A DNA stretch of 64,000 nt from Formicarius rufipectus (taxonomy: Eukaryota; Chordata; Aves; Passeriformes; Formicariidae), in assembly GCA_013399695.1 (NCBI GenBank), contig VXAU01006135.1, positions 1,869,842 through 1,933,841 of the forward strand. The letters run 5' to 3'. Under the pieces are notes generated by a model that was not told where the DNA came from, did not search any database, and was given only the letters and a program-made list of their open reading frames with translations. Shown in pieces: positions 14,853 through 27,480 of the stretch. Every line of letters starts with the position of its first letter. The first letter of the stretch is position 1. A program made the position numbers and the translations under genes.

Positions 14853-14934
14853 GTGGTTTTTTGTTTAGTTGGTTTTGGTTTGGTTTTTGTTTGGTTGGTT
14901 GTTGGGGTTTGTTTGTTTGGGGTTGTTTTGTTTT
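14853..14934. repeat. GTTT-rich low-complexity tract
   Basis: About 80 nt built almost only of G and T in GTTT/GGTT units, ending in TTTGTTTTCC. It is strongly strand-asymmetric and opposite in sense to the AAAC-rich tract at 14247-14304. Similar tracts occur at 42464-42505 and, on the other strand, at 39286-39317 and 63166-63231. Confidence 0.75.
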
Positions 14935-16989
14935 CCTGTGAGCAGCTTTAGGGAGTTGATTATCCAGGTTCTGCCACTGTGGAATCAGCCTAGAGAAGAG
15001 CTTTCAAATTTATAATTAGGTTTCTGTCTGATAAGTTTCAGAGTGTACAAATTCCATGGATATATCCACATGCAGTGCCTTTTGCCTGTTTTCAAACTCC
15101 TGCTAAGTTCTTGCCTTGAATTTAAGACATCAGTAGGTGGAAAGAGACAGCAGAGCACTTTAACTTAGATGTAGGGAAACGTATTACGGGAGACATATTT
15201 CTGCTGTCAAAAGCTCAGCCACCAGTCATCTGTAAACAGACTCCCCTTGGTCGCCACTGAACAAGGTCATCACACCTCTCTAATGGAGATAGGCACAGGG
15301 GGGCTTTTTTTGTTGGTTTGTCTTAATCTTAGTGATGTTTCCCTCATAATTTTAGTCTGAGTAAGACAAAATGACCCAAGAAAATGTCCATGGGAGTTGA
15401 GTGGATTGATGCCCTGGATTTTCAGCTGTTGAGACCTATCTTCAAATGCTCGTCTGACTTTCAGATGAAAACAAGCTTGCTGCCTGCCTGCTCTGATACT
15501 GGATTTTGCACCTTCAGTGAAAATGCTGCAGGTTTACAAAGGTGCTGCTCAGGTGTTTGCGGTGATGGATGCTGTATCAGTACTGCAAGAGCCATTGGTC
15601 AGGAGAGAGGTGAAATGTCAGAATCAATCTGTTTTGGAAAAAGACACCTTCTGAGGGAGGCTGGCTTACATGAAATTTTTAACAGCACATCCCTTTTTCC
15701 CTTCCCCATATGTATCTAAACATAACTTTATTCAGCTGGGAGAGATTCTCTTGTCTCCCTCATTTCCATTAATGCAGAGTTGGATTTCAACAGCAGGCAA
15801 ACTGGTGTTTACCATGGCAGCGCTTGCCATGTTGACAGTGCAGAGTGATTCTTAAGTGCTCAGTAAATCAGTGAAATTTTCTGAACAGTGGGAAGTTTTG
15901 ATGTTATTAACAAAAGATGCATGTTAACTAGCAGCTGCAAATTAATTAGAAAAAGACATTAAAGTTGCTTTTTTTAAAATCTCCTTTCTGCTTCATGCTG
16001 TGTGAACTAGCCAGTCTGGAGCACAGATATCCAATGAACCTAATATGTCCAGAGCTTTCAGGAGCTGAATACTTCCACTTTCTGAACATTGGTGTAGTTT
16101 GATGCCCTGCTCTGGCTGATTCTAGAATATTGTGGTTCAGAGCATTGTCTTACACTACTTTTTCCTTTCAGTTTTCATAATGTGAACTCATCTGGGGAGC
16201 ATTGTGAGCACCTTTCTGTTCTGCTCCAGCCAGGACGACCTCATGTCTGTCTGAGCAGGGGCCAGCCTTGCCAAATGGGCTTCATTTGTGCTGAGAATCC
16301 CTTCCAAAAACAGGCAAATGGGATCAGTGAAGGCAAGGACAGCAGCACTAAAAGTGTAATGATACCAATTAATGAGTGCTTGCCTCATGTTTCGGAATGG
16401 ACGAAATAATTTCATAAACCTGTGTGCTTAAGCAAAAACTTCCTACTTTCTTTTAAAGGGAAACAATCTTACTTTATTTCAATTTTCTGCTTCTAGCCAT
16501 GTCAGCATCTTTAATTATTGCTATTTAATTATGTCTTAGCATTTGGACTCTCCTCATTAACCTTCATGAGACTGAGAGACCTAGGATAATGCAATGGCAA
16601 AGCCAGCATCTTGTGCGATTTTTTTTTTTTTTTCCATTCCCTTCACCCCTTTCTCAAATCTTCAGAATTCATTAATTGAATGTTCGAGCATCTGGGCCAC
16701 TTGAGTATTCGAGTCATGAAGCAGCATGGGCGGTGTTAGCCTGCTATGGCTCAATAAACTTCTCATTCTCTTGTTCGCGGTTCATTTGAATTTTGCAGAA
16801 AACTCGAAGGGGGTGGGGAGTGGGGGAAGGATGAGGCATTCAAATAAAAATGGTGCAGATAATGGTAGGAGGAGATGTAGAACTCAGACAAATGTTTACC
16901 CTAAGTACTGTGAGTATGTGGCACTGTCATCCCTCTAACTGAAAAAGGCAATGGGCTTTAGAGCAGAAACCCACAAGCAAGAGTACCCG

Positions 16990-17150
16990 GGCTCTGTTCC
17001 TGTGTGACCTTTAGCTGTCACTGTAGCTGTCCTCTCTACCTGGAAGCAGAGCTTTTATTTTATGCTGCTGAAGGAGCAGAGCCTAATTTTTCATTTGATA
17101 AGTGCTCTAAGATCCTGGGAGGAAAGGTATAATAAAAGTGCAAAATAAAA
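16990..17150 (+). mobile_element. MIR-type SINE relic (sauropsid form)
   Basis: The order of fragments matches the sauropsid MIR consensus as I recall it. GGCTCTGTTCCTGTGTGACC corresponds to the TGTGTGACCTTGGGCAAG block. Near 17082-17150, a stretch containing AAGTGCTCTAAGATCCTGGG, then GGAAAGG and AAAAGTGCAAA, matches the end of the element (GTGCTTTGAGATCCT, GAAAGG, AAGTGCAAA). It is heavily diverged, so the ends are uncertain. The family call rests on memory of the consensus, not on a search. Confidence 0.55.
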
Positions 17151-20100
17151 CTATATGTGGCAGTATTACTCCTGATTCTAATGGATTTTAGTAGGATCTT
17201 TAATCCCTTTATCTACCATGAATAGATGCGTTGTCTATAAAAGCAGCTTTAAGCTCTTTCACTTCACTTTGGTAACACCTTGGCGAGGCAAATATGCCTT
17301 TAGAGTGTCTCATGACACTGGAAAATGAAAATACAGAAATAGTGTAATGACTGTGATGGGTGTTCTTTAATGCAGTTGCTGGACCTAAGCAGGACTTATG
17401 TAGATTCCCCCTGTTTCTTTGCTTTCCACACCACAAAGATGTGGGTCATGCTGCCTTTTCTCCCAACACAGAGTATTCCCAGGACCTGACTTTGGATTAG
17501 GCAGTCATGGAAAAAAATTTACACTGTGTTACACCTAACAGAGCTATAGCTCTCAAGTGAGGTTTTACTTGAATCCTTCAGTTGTAAAACTCCTGAGTGA
17601 GGCAGGATTAAGCTTTCACACTGAGTATTGCTTGTAGCAAGTATGGATGCACTAGTGGAGGGGAGGGGTGACCTTTATTTCACGGAGAGAGAAAGGGGGA
17701 GAGACTAAACTAGAGATTTGTCATGACTAAATATGAGGATTTATCTGAGTTGCCCAGGTTGGAAACTCCATGTTCCCTTTGCAGTCAGTGCAAGGAGACT
17801 GGAACCTGCAAAGGGTGCCTGATCCCACTAAGAACTGCTTTGCTCTCTGGAGGTGGTTGGCTCATTACTTAGTACTTAAAGCCAGGTTGGATGAATCCTG
17901 GATGAAAGCCAAGGTACAGGAGGACAGTTAGGTGTCTGACTCCTCCTTTATCGTTTAAATACTGTGGATTCAAAAAGAACAGAGCTTTCTTTTTGTGTCT
18001 TCTTGGACGTGTTCCTGTCTAATTTCTTTCCTGCAGCCTCAGTATTTTGTCAGACTTTGCTCTCCTGTGCTTTTCCAGGGAGCCAGAGGAACTCTCCATT
18101 CCTCTGCCTGAGGCTATTAACTGACCTTTTTTTCCCCATGTAGCATTTGTTGTTAGTGCTGGCACAGGAGCGCCTGCATCAGCTTGGCTCTTGTGCTGTC
18201 TGAGTACTGGCACTGGTGTGCAAACCTTGCCACTGTCAGCACACTAAAGGGATTCAAGGTTCCTACCTTGAATGGGAGAGGATAGTTCTCCTCTGAGTTT
18301 AGGATCTGAGTCACTGTGCCTGACCCGGATATGGCTGTGGACGGCTCAGCCATGCAGTGAAACTTCTCTGCTTTCCTTCAGGGGCAGCGTTGTGTTGTGC
18401 TTTCCAGTGGTCACATCAGGCTGTCATTGCTCAAGTTGAGTGTCAGTGCTCTGGCACTCCTGTAGTTTGTATCTGCTGCAGAAGCAGCATCCCTACTGAG
18501 CCTGTCACTGCTTCGTTTTGACTGCTTGTTATTTCTTGCTCAATTTAGTGATGCTTTGGATTTTCCAACGAGTGGTTCTTCCTCTCAGAGTCCTTGATAA
18601 TTAGGAGTCTGGAATAGATGGTTGTATTCTCTCCTCTTTACTGTTTGCATTCTGTATTTGTTGAGCTTCAGGTAGACACTCTCTGTCCATAGATAACTGA
18701 AAGAAACCTCCTTCCTAGAAACCTTTGACCTTCTATCTTTATAGAGACCTTGCATTACCTTGAATGAGGCTGTTGAAACAAACTATTTCTTAGCTTTCCT
18801 TTTGTTAAAAGCTTGATTTTTTTCTTTCTTTTTTTTTTGTTTGTTTGGGTTTTTGTTTTTACCCTTCATGGAGAAGTAGTTTTCTTTCTCATCTTGTCCT
18901 TTTTCCCCCCTCCTCTTTCCTGGTCTGAAACTGAAGTGGAAAAAAGGAGTGGAAGAGCCATAAGTAATGCAAAGAAAATGACAGACTGCTCTGTGTCACT
19001 AACTCTGCAGAACAGGTCACCAGTCAGAGACATCAGTCTCCTATTGCCTGGGCTCAGTATTTCATATTTATTTGTTTTTGCTGTTATGTATCCGATGTAG
19101 ACAAGCATTTTTTTTTACAATCACCAACCAATAATTCCACATTTGTCAAAGAGAAAATGAGATAATCATTGTGTGGCCTGGTATTACTGGGAGGGCAGAT
19201 TAGATTTGCTCGAAAATGGTGGCATTTTATGGTTACTTTTATGCTCTGTAAGTAGAGGAAGAGACAGATTGAAGAGATTACTTTACCAAAAAATTCCATT
19301 TCAAGTCACTGGGGAAGGAGGTAACCTTCAGATCTGAGCTGTGCATAAGAATGCAGTGGAAGAGGGAGGATTTCTATTAACACTGCCAGCTTCTTTAGAA
19401 AAATGCACTGTCTGCTGCTGTGAATCAGCCTTCCTCCCTGCCTGTTTTCTGCCTTCCACCCACCTTGTCCCCTGGCAGTGCCATTAGGGATGAGCCAGTG
19501 GCTCGGGGCCATTCCTTAGCCCAGGCAAGTAGTCAGAGTTCCACTGGCTCCAGTGGAGCGGTGAGGATTTGTGCTGACTGAAGGATGGTCCCTTGTGGTT
19601 TGATCCCAGCAGGTTTTTATCAACAGTACTGGGAATTTTGTTTGGTTTTCTGTGGTGACTGAGGTCGCTTGTAAAGTTTTCACCTGCACCCAAACTTTGA
19701 GGCTGTTTGTGATTGGGGTATTAATGTTTTTTCAGGAAGTTGGGTAAACTGGTTTAGGGAGACAGTAAGTCTGGCTTCTGATTGGAAAATTATGGATGTT
19801 TTAAAAACCAAACAATAACAAAAAGGTTTCTTGTCAGAACCTGGGAGGGAATTTGCTGGGAAAGAACCTGTTTCTGTGTACAATGTGCTTTTCTTATTTC
19901 ATGGCTATTCAATAGAGACCGTTACTGGAGGCTAGATGGACCTTTGTATCGTCCACATCATGTCATCAAATCAGGTTTTTATTCTCCTATTTATGCTTAG
20001 ATTGTGGAAGAATGGAACTATTTTGCCAGTTTTTTGACAGCATTTGAGGAAAGACTGTGTTTTTTGCAGGGTGTACCCCAGTGCATCTCTTAGTTCTTTA

Positions 20101-21609
20101 GTAAAGAAACAAAACAGCCACAGTAAAAATGCTTTAATAATATTGATTGCTTGTATGCAGAACCAAAAAAGTGATCTTGTGCCTATTAGCATACTTGTGG
20201 GTGACAGCTGAGAAAAAAGAGGAGCTTCTGAATGCTTGTTGACCCAAGCATCAGAACTGTGTTTATCCTTACACTTCAGTTGTGCACCTGCATAGGACGA
20301 TTTAAAGAGTAATAAATCAGACCATGGTCCATCATGCTTGCCTGTACATACCACAAAAAAATAAACTGAGGCACTTAGAATAAAATAGTTGTATGTCAAG
20401 CTCAGATGTGACTATCCAAATATCCACCAAATAATCTTTGATAAAGATTGAAGGACAGTGTTTCACCACTGTTTTAATTAGGTTTAAATAAAAAATAGTT
20501 TGATAGTCCATCGGTGACTATTGTGCATTCCTTTTTCCAAGTACTTCGGGTAACTGCTCATATTACCCAGATTTTCTCATATCTGACTTATTTCTGCTTT
20601 TGAACCCTCTGAAATGGGACCAATTTCTTTGACAATGATCACATGATGCAGCAGGACACCTGCAATCCCAGTTGCAGTTTGGGCTTACCTCGTTAGGCAC
20701 AGAAACTTCAAGTGATCCTCTGCTGGCCTGGCTGGTCAATAAGCACGTGGGAATTGTGGATCTATTGAGGTCAATGGCAGAGTTATCTTTTTGTCCACAA
20801 TTTCATGTTTGGGGAGAAATACTACTTCCCTGGAAGGCCTGAGAATGTTCAATGGGCAGGGTAGGCAGCTAAGCCTGGGAAAGGGAACTGAGAGGTCAAG
20901 CTGTCTGGGCTGTGATGAAGCCCTGGGGCTCAAGATCTGTTGAAACCTACACCTGTTCCATCAGCTGGTTATAAGGAATTGCAGTTTCACTGCAGCACCT
21001 TGGACTTTACCTCAATTTTTCCTGAAATTGTCTCGCTTCAGAAACAGGAGATGACCCTTTTTTTGTTTGTTTGTGATGGTGTCTGGGGTACTCTGTTATC
21101 TACATCTCCTTACATAAACAACCACTCTGTGGAGTTAGCTGTCCAAATAGAAGATAAGTAGAGGATCTCATGAGAGGTCAGGTATTTATATCCACATTGC
21201 CCTGTTCAGCCACAGTATTTTTTATATAAATCCTTGGCCTACCTGTTGTTGTTGTAATAACTTTTATAAGGTTTGCATTGCTACAACTCAGTGATCTGTT
21301 TGGTTCCTAAGTAAAAAAGCTTTTTTTTTTTTAATTGAGGAAATTTTAACTTTGTGTAAGCTCTGCACACAAATAGAACAACTGCTGTTGAGCTTGTCAG
21401 CCCTGGCAGGGTCCTGTTGAGAGGCCTCCTGGTGTCAAGTGCACTTGCCTTCTCAATATGAAAAGGAATTTATACTTTTAATGAATATTCATAATGTAAA
21501 GACATGGGTGATCCACAGATAAAACAAAGGATTTTAGCCTTATAAAGCAGTACTGTGAGAATTAGTGTGAAGGGAATCTTAAATCTCACAATTCAGTCTT
21601 ATCTCATCA

Positions 21610-21690
21610 CAGCAGCCAATGGGTGCAATTCTGCCCAAATTGATGGAGTGGCTTTCATTTACCCCAGCAGTGAATTTGTTACCTGCCCAG
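21610..21690. repeat. Possible ancient amniote repeat relic
   Basis: The segment around GGTGCAATTCTGCCCAAATT, followed by GATGGAGTGGC and ATTTACCCCAGCAGTGAATT, resembles old palindromic repeats common in turtle and crocodile genomes, which carry CAATTCTGC, CCAATGGAGT and TTTACACCAGTG blocks. The likeness is weak and could be chance. Confidence 0.25.
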
Positions 21691-22447
21691 CCAGAGCTAA
21701 TACTTTTTGACATGAATAGATGGGAGGATCAGCCTATTAATGCAGAAGATTTAGTAGCTATTTGGTGAGTTTTTCCCATCTTTGACATTTCAGAATGGAG
21801 CTTAATGATGCAGCAGTTTAGCACAAACAACCTGACTGCATGGGGACACTTCTTTTCCACTCTTTCTGCTGCCATCTCCAGGTTTGGCTTTCTCAGTGTT
21901 TATGTGACTTAGGAGAGTAGGTTCCCTTTTCAAGTGCACCCACAGGCTTTGCCACAGCTGTTAAGCTTCCTTTGTGAAGCAGGAGTTCTACAAGGGCACA
22001 GGTTAGTCAGTTTTTCAGAGCTTAAAATAATCCAGTTTCCCTGGTCCCTCAGAAGATGTTGTGTCTAAAAAAAAAATTAAAAAAAATAAAAAATTACACA
22101 CTTTAATAGAAATACTTTTCCTTCATTAAATTAAATCTCTAAAGCCCAACAGCATTTTCAGTGCTTATATGAAAATGCCAGTGGGGATTTGAGATTAAAA
22201 GCGGTATTTTTGTACAAGTCAATGAAGATCTCAATAGGAAAGAACACTCTTCAAATATAAATTCCTCCAGTATCGAGAAAGACAGATTTCTCTGCTTAGG
22301 TCCTTGATAATACTTCTGCCAACCTTGTTATGAAATTGTTTTCACATATCTGATAGAAGGCTGTTACACATTAGCTCTCCATTTAATGAAATCTTATTAA
22401 TGGTGCCTCTTTTATTCTAGAGATATGCCAAGCTACTCAGATTTAAT

Positions 22448-22469
22448 TCATGTTTAACAGTAAACATGA
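22448..22469. promoter_or_regulatory. Inverted forkhead-like motif pair
   Basis: A perfect 9-bp inverted repeat TCATGTTTA (22448-22456) and TAAACATGA (22461-22469) with a 4-nt spacer. Each arm contains a forkhead-type core (TGTTTA/TAAACA). It lies in AT-rich sequence together with TTTAATTC and ATTTAATGAAATC. Function is inference. Confidence 0.3.
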
Positions 22470-22681
22470 GGTACTGTGACCCATTTGTATGCAGCTCAGG
22501 TTCTGTTTTCCATCAGAAATGATTGAATGGCATATTAAAAATGAAACTAAAATGTATCTACTACTGACTTATTATTGGTATAATCCTGGACATATGTTGC
22601 CATGAAAGGCCACTTACACATATGTGACTCACAGCTGGAGGAGTAGGAAGGAAATATATTAAAACTCAAATTCCCAGAAAA

Positions 22682-22800
22682 GGTTTGGTGTTGGTTTGTT
22701 GTGGGTGTTTTTCTCCCTGTGTGTTTCAGGAAAAAACCAAACAAAAATCCACCAAAACCTAAACCAACCAAAAAAAAAAAAAAAGACCAAAAAAACCCTA
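22682..22800. repeat. GT-rich tract facing AC/A-rich tract (imperfect inverted repeat)
   Basis: A GGTTTGGTGTTGGTTTG-type tract (22682-22712) is followed after about 20 nt by an AAACC/ACCAAAA-type tract running into a poly-A run (22735-22800). The two are imperfectly complementary and could fold into a hairpin in the transcript. Confidence 0.5.
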
Positions 22801-23074
22801 AAACTAGGGACCTTAAAGATCATAGATAAAACACTGCATAATGAAGGTGAAGGTTTTGGGAAAGCGCTTTCCAGATTGTTTTACAGTGAAGAGAAGAAAC
22901 AGTCATAATTTGGCTTTAGTAATAAATGGAAGCAGATGTAAAGATTTTTTTTTTCCATTCAAGGATCTCAAAGCTATGTGTAAAACCAGCTTTTAAAATT
23001 GAGGAAAACAAATGAAGCTGTGAAAACAGCGGTCAAAAAAATGTAGTGTGGATATATAGTCCCTGCAACAGTTT

Positions 23075-23172
23075 TCATCATGGAATGGTCTGGGTTGAAA
23101 GGGACCTTAAAGATCAATTCCAACCCCCCTGTCATGTGCAGAGATGCCTTCCACTAGACCAGGTTGCTTCTT
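23075..23172 (-). mobile_element. CR1 LINE 3'-end fragment
   Basis: A short CR1 3' end in reverse orientation: GGAATGGTCTGGGTTGAAAG, GGGACCTTAAAGATCA, TTCCAACCCCCCTGTCATG and CCTTCCACTAGACCAGGTTG occur in consensus order. The sequence then departs from CR1. Only the last ~100 nt of the element are present, a typical 5' truncation. Confidence 0.85.
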
Positions 23173-26100
23173 CTGGTGCCTCACCACTCTGTTTTGAAGG
23201 CACCTGAACTGCTGCTTAAAATAAGCATCAGTTCTTCAGTAGTCCTCGGTGCTGCCAAAAAAAGGTTTAAAAACCCCCAGTTAACTCAAGGCAGCTGAGT
23301 ATGCTCGAGGACAGACCTTGAATTCTGTCCCTCTTAAATCTGTGTCTTCTGTCAGCACTGAGAAGGTGCTCTTAGTCTGGTTTCCCTCCTGCAGTGACAC
23401 AGACAAGGCAGAGAATAGAGAAACAATATTTTGACAAAACCCCTGTAATTTTCCAAACCATGTGGCTCTAAATTTGAGCCTTCAAAGAATCCCCATCCTC
23501 AGGCTTTAGGGAAGGGCTGAGGCTCTTATTTCTTCACACTGAAGCTACTTTTCTTTTTCACCTCAGTCAATATTCATTGGATTAGCTGTTGAGCAAGAGC
23601 AATCATGATCTTGTAATCTTCTAATCAGGGTGTCAGTGTGGAAGGAGGGAAAACAGGATTCTGGTTCCTGTGCTATGTAATGCTCTGTACTTAAAAAAAA
23701 AAAAAAGAAAAAAAATCTGCAATATAAGATCTTTAGGATACTCTTGGAAGTGCAAATGTAGTTTTAGGTATCTTCAGGCGGCGAAGGGATTTTGCCTGGA
23801 GAATTTCCACATGCTGGGAAAGTTTGCTTAGCCTATAAGTATTGAAAAATCAGGGATTTTTGCCACTATTTTTTTTTACCCCTGTGATTTTTGTGGTGTT
23901 CTTCCATTAAGCACAATTTGGCGATACCCATTAAAGCTAGCAGGACAAGAGGAGATATGGTGATATCTGGGAGCCTTGGCCAAAGGAAGAACTCTGGTTG
24001 CCTATGGATACTGACATCTCCTGAAGTAGGTGACAGCTGAATGCAGTTTTTGAAGATCTAAACTATGGACTTAAATAGGATTTAGGCTACTTTAGTGGCT
24101 AAATCTGTTTGCGGATTTATTCCTGAATGTCTTTTGAAAGGTTACTCATCAGTTCAGTGGAGGAGCAACAAAAAGAACTTCTGTCCTTATATTCAGACAA
24201 CGCTACATCATGTGTTTGATAGAGGACAATGACCTTCAGAAATTTTTCCATCATTTTAGAAGCTTTCTGAAAACTAGGACAGTGGTCTGGGTTCAGCCTT
24301 GACAGCTTCTGAAAAGTCTCTCCAGGGTTCAGTCCTAAATATCATCAGTGTGGACATGTCTGGTTTGAAAGTTTAAATTCTGCAATGATGAGAAAAATCT
24401 GCTTGGACTTAATGGTACAGAAGCTTTCTTTTTACTTCTTTGCATTGGAAATGTGCAGGACAGCATTACACAAACTCTGGGAATAAAACCACTTAAATCC
24501 ACTCTCACTTTTGCATATGCTCTGTAGAGTAATAACTGTGGCTAATGGGAAGATAGCTTCTGCAATTATTATAATCAATAGATTGGGAATGCAGAGATAA
24601 AGCAAATTAGGAGTAATCTGTTTCTTCTAAATCAGTTAACAAACTGAGAAGACAGTCATTGTAATGCTGACTTAGCTTTTCATTCAAATCAAGCTTTTGT
24701 GTCTCATACTGCTAAGGACAGCAGGGTTAAGTCTCTCAATTGCTCTTGTTTTTCAGCTTGTCTGGAGTCTCTCTATTAATTTTTCTTTCATCTGAAAGAA
24801 TTTGACTGGAGAGCAGTGTAGTTGGGTAACAGTTTCCATTAGAGATCTGGGTCAGACCAGGCAGGCACTGTCCCCCCATCCTGGTGGGGCCAGGGAGGTG
24901 TGTGGAGATGGAGTTGCAGGTGTTTTGCTGGCAATTATGCCAATGACTCAGTAGCCTGTGTTGGGTGAGGTGGTTAACCTATCTTTTCTTCAAGGATTCA
25001 TCACTTGAATGGACTTGAAATTGCTTTTCTCTTCCCGACAAAGTGCTGCTTGAAAAATACTTTTGCTATAGCCTGAGGGATATTTGGGAAGAATTATCTA
25101 CTCCTGTGTGTTTGGGGGACACTTAGCACAAACAGGGATGTATGTGGTCCTGTTGTGTTCATTGATTTTTAACTCCATGAGGAACCCCAAGGTTGACTGT
25201 TTGCTCTGAAGTCTAGCTTTGATAAAGGGAAGCAGTGTTGGACTCCAGCTCAGCTGAAGGTCATTAGCATTCTCCTGCTGTATTACATGCAGATATTCTT
25301 GGCTCACAAGTATAGCATTACATGGAGTATGCATCCTATATCAGCAAAAGAAATGCATGCATGCAGAGATACAGCCAGGGTTTATAGGCTTATTAGAAGA
25401 TGTATAAACAGTCCTCTTCTCCACCTCCTCTGTCCTTATTTCCCACTGACATTCCCCCTGGCTGTGTTTTCCCTTCCTCACCCTTATGTACTTTCAACAG
25501 ATTGGGGTGAGAAGGGTTGTTTTTACTTTAAATAACTTAAAATCAGCAGTAGAGTCTTTTGATCTATCACCACCCTGTATTGGCTGACCCTTGGGTGCAC
25601 TGAGAGTACTTGGGAATAAATATAAATTCAGTTATGTAGCCTTGGCTCAGGAATTAAAATGCCAGGTGGCAAAATTCCTTGTAGTGAGGGGATGTGGATA
25701 CATCCCTCCTTCAAAGAGGAAGAGCTGAGCAGCCGACGTTGTATCAAATGACATAGGCATGGGTGTTGATGTTCTCCCTCTACTTGCTCAGGAACTTCCA
25801 TGGAGCCCTGTTGGCACTGGGGTAATTTGGTTCTGTATGGCATGATGCCAAATATGGGGGAATTGGGGAACATGAGAAAATGGACTAATCTTTTTCACTC
25901 ACCCTTTACCATAGTCTGGTTTTCTACTTGAATCAGAATGGGAGTAGGGGTGGGGATACAGCTTCTGCAGATGTGGTAAGAGGCCTGCAGAGAAAGCCTT
26001 GTTTCAGGAGACTAGAGAAGTCTCCTTCAGCTGTGGGCCATGGACTGTGGTCATACAGATACAGGCTCCATGTCAGCAGCAACTGGCACTTTGGTTGTCA

Positions 26101-26959
26101 GCAGTCTGCACTAAATGGAACAACACTCCCACAATCCTGTCTGCTGTGCTCCTGCTGAAGCTGGATGCATGGCAAGGAAGCCTCCATGTTTCTGGAGATG
26201 TTTCACTGAAATCATTGTTTCTCTGTTTTGAAAGACTCTTGCAAACTCAAAACACCTTTGATGCTGCCCTTCACTCATTCCAAAACAGGTTGCATAAAGT
26301 GAAGTAGAAATCAAGAGTAAGAAGCTTAGAGATGCCTTGCTGAATTCTAGGCTGTTCTGAGGACAGTGACAAGGTCACTGAAAGCAGTCTTCTATACTCC
26401 AGGGTCATCTTCTTGCATGAATCTTTTATTTCTGTAGACTAGTGTTCAAACCACCTTAGAAAGGTGGTGAGATGTGCAGGTGCCATGATGATTGACAGGG
26501 TCTGAAACATCAAAGAACTGAATGATGAACTGGTGGCCAGGGAAGTTGCTTTTAGGTCGTTGAAGTGATTTTCTTGCATGTTTTGCCATTTTCATAGATC
26601 TTTGAGGGTCTGTACAGCATATGCAGCCAGTCCCTTTGATAGTGTTGGCTATTACCTGTGAATTGTAAGTGGCAAAGTCCTGGGCTTTGTTTCTTTTGGC
26701 ATCAAGTAGTTCCTCAGGTTCAAGCCACTTAATTAAGGACTAGTGAATAACGTGCCACTGCTGATGGAAGCGATGGCACCATCTCGGCTGTGGCATCCCT
26801 CTGTGATGTCAGCTGCTGTCTGAAATTCTGGCCCCACCCCCTCACCTCCCTCCCTTAATTTTTCTGGTAAATATCCCCATTGTGCACACTGACTCACACT
26901 TTGTATTAATGAGAAATGTAAGGCTTTAAAAAAACAATTGCATTGTAGCCTCATTACTA

Positions 26960-27480
26960 TGAAAAATCCATTACGTGGAAGCCATTTGTCAAAGCCAACT
27001 GTTTAGTTGCTGTAATTTACATATTTATCAAGTTTGATTGGAATGTAATGACTTTGACTTTCTTCATTTTTTTTTAACCTTTCTAACCCTCTTTCCTTGA
27101 AAAGAACGTTTTCATTTGTTTCATGGGAAAGGGCAAAACATAATTCAATTTGCATTCACTATCAAATATACGTATTAATGTTTTGAGTAATTTGAATTTT
27201 TTTTTACATTGAAAATTAGTTTCATTCCCTTGTTTTTACATGGAAACTGATGCAGGATCTTATCAATCTGTGGAGGTTTTGTCTCTACCAAGGGATCTAG
27301 GTGGCAAAGAATAGACAATACAAGACTCTCTAAATGAGGTAATGACTGTCAAGATATGCAGTTAATATTGGATCTCCATAATTCTTGCAGCTGAAGGATC
27401 AGACATGTATGGGTTTCCAACACAATTACATGATTTATTATGCATGATTACTTTCATTTGCACCTGATGCTGGGAGGTTT
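26960..27480. promoter_or_regulatory. AT-rich candidate conserved noncoding element
   Basis: A long AT-rich stretch free of recognisable repeats, with clustered motifs: TAATTTACATATTTATC near 27013, TAATTCAATTTGCATTC near 27140, TATGCAT at 27439-27445 and ATTTGCA at 27456-27462 (POU/octamer-like). The density and low-degeneracy look suggest a conserved intronic element. This is pattern-based inference without alignment. Confidence 0.25.

Noticed and set aside
19971..20399. 142-codon ORF on the - strand
   Set aside because: No family resemblance; read as chance in AT-rich intron.
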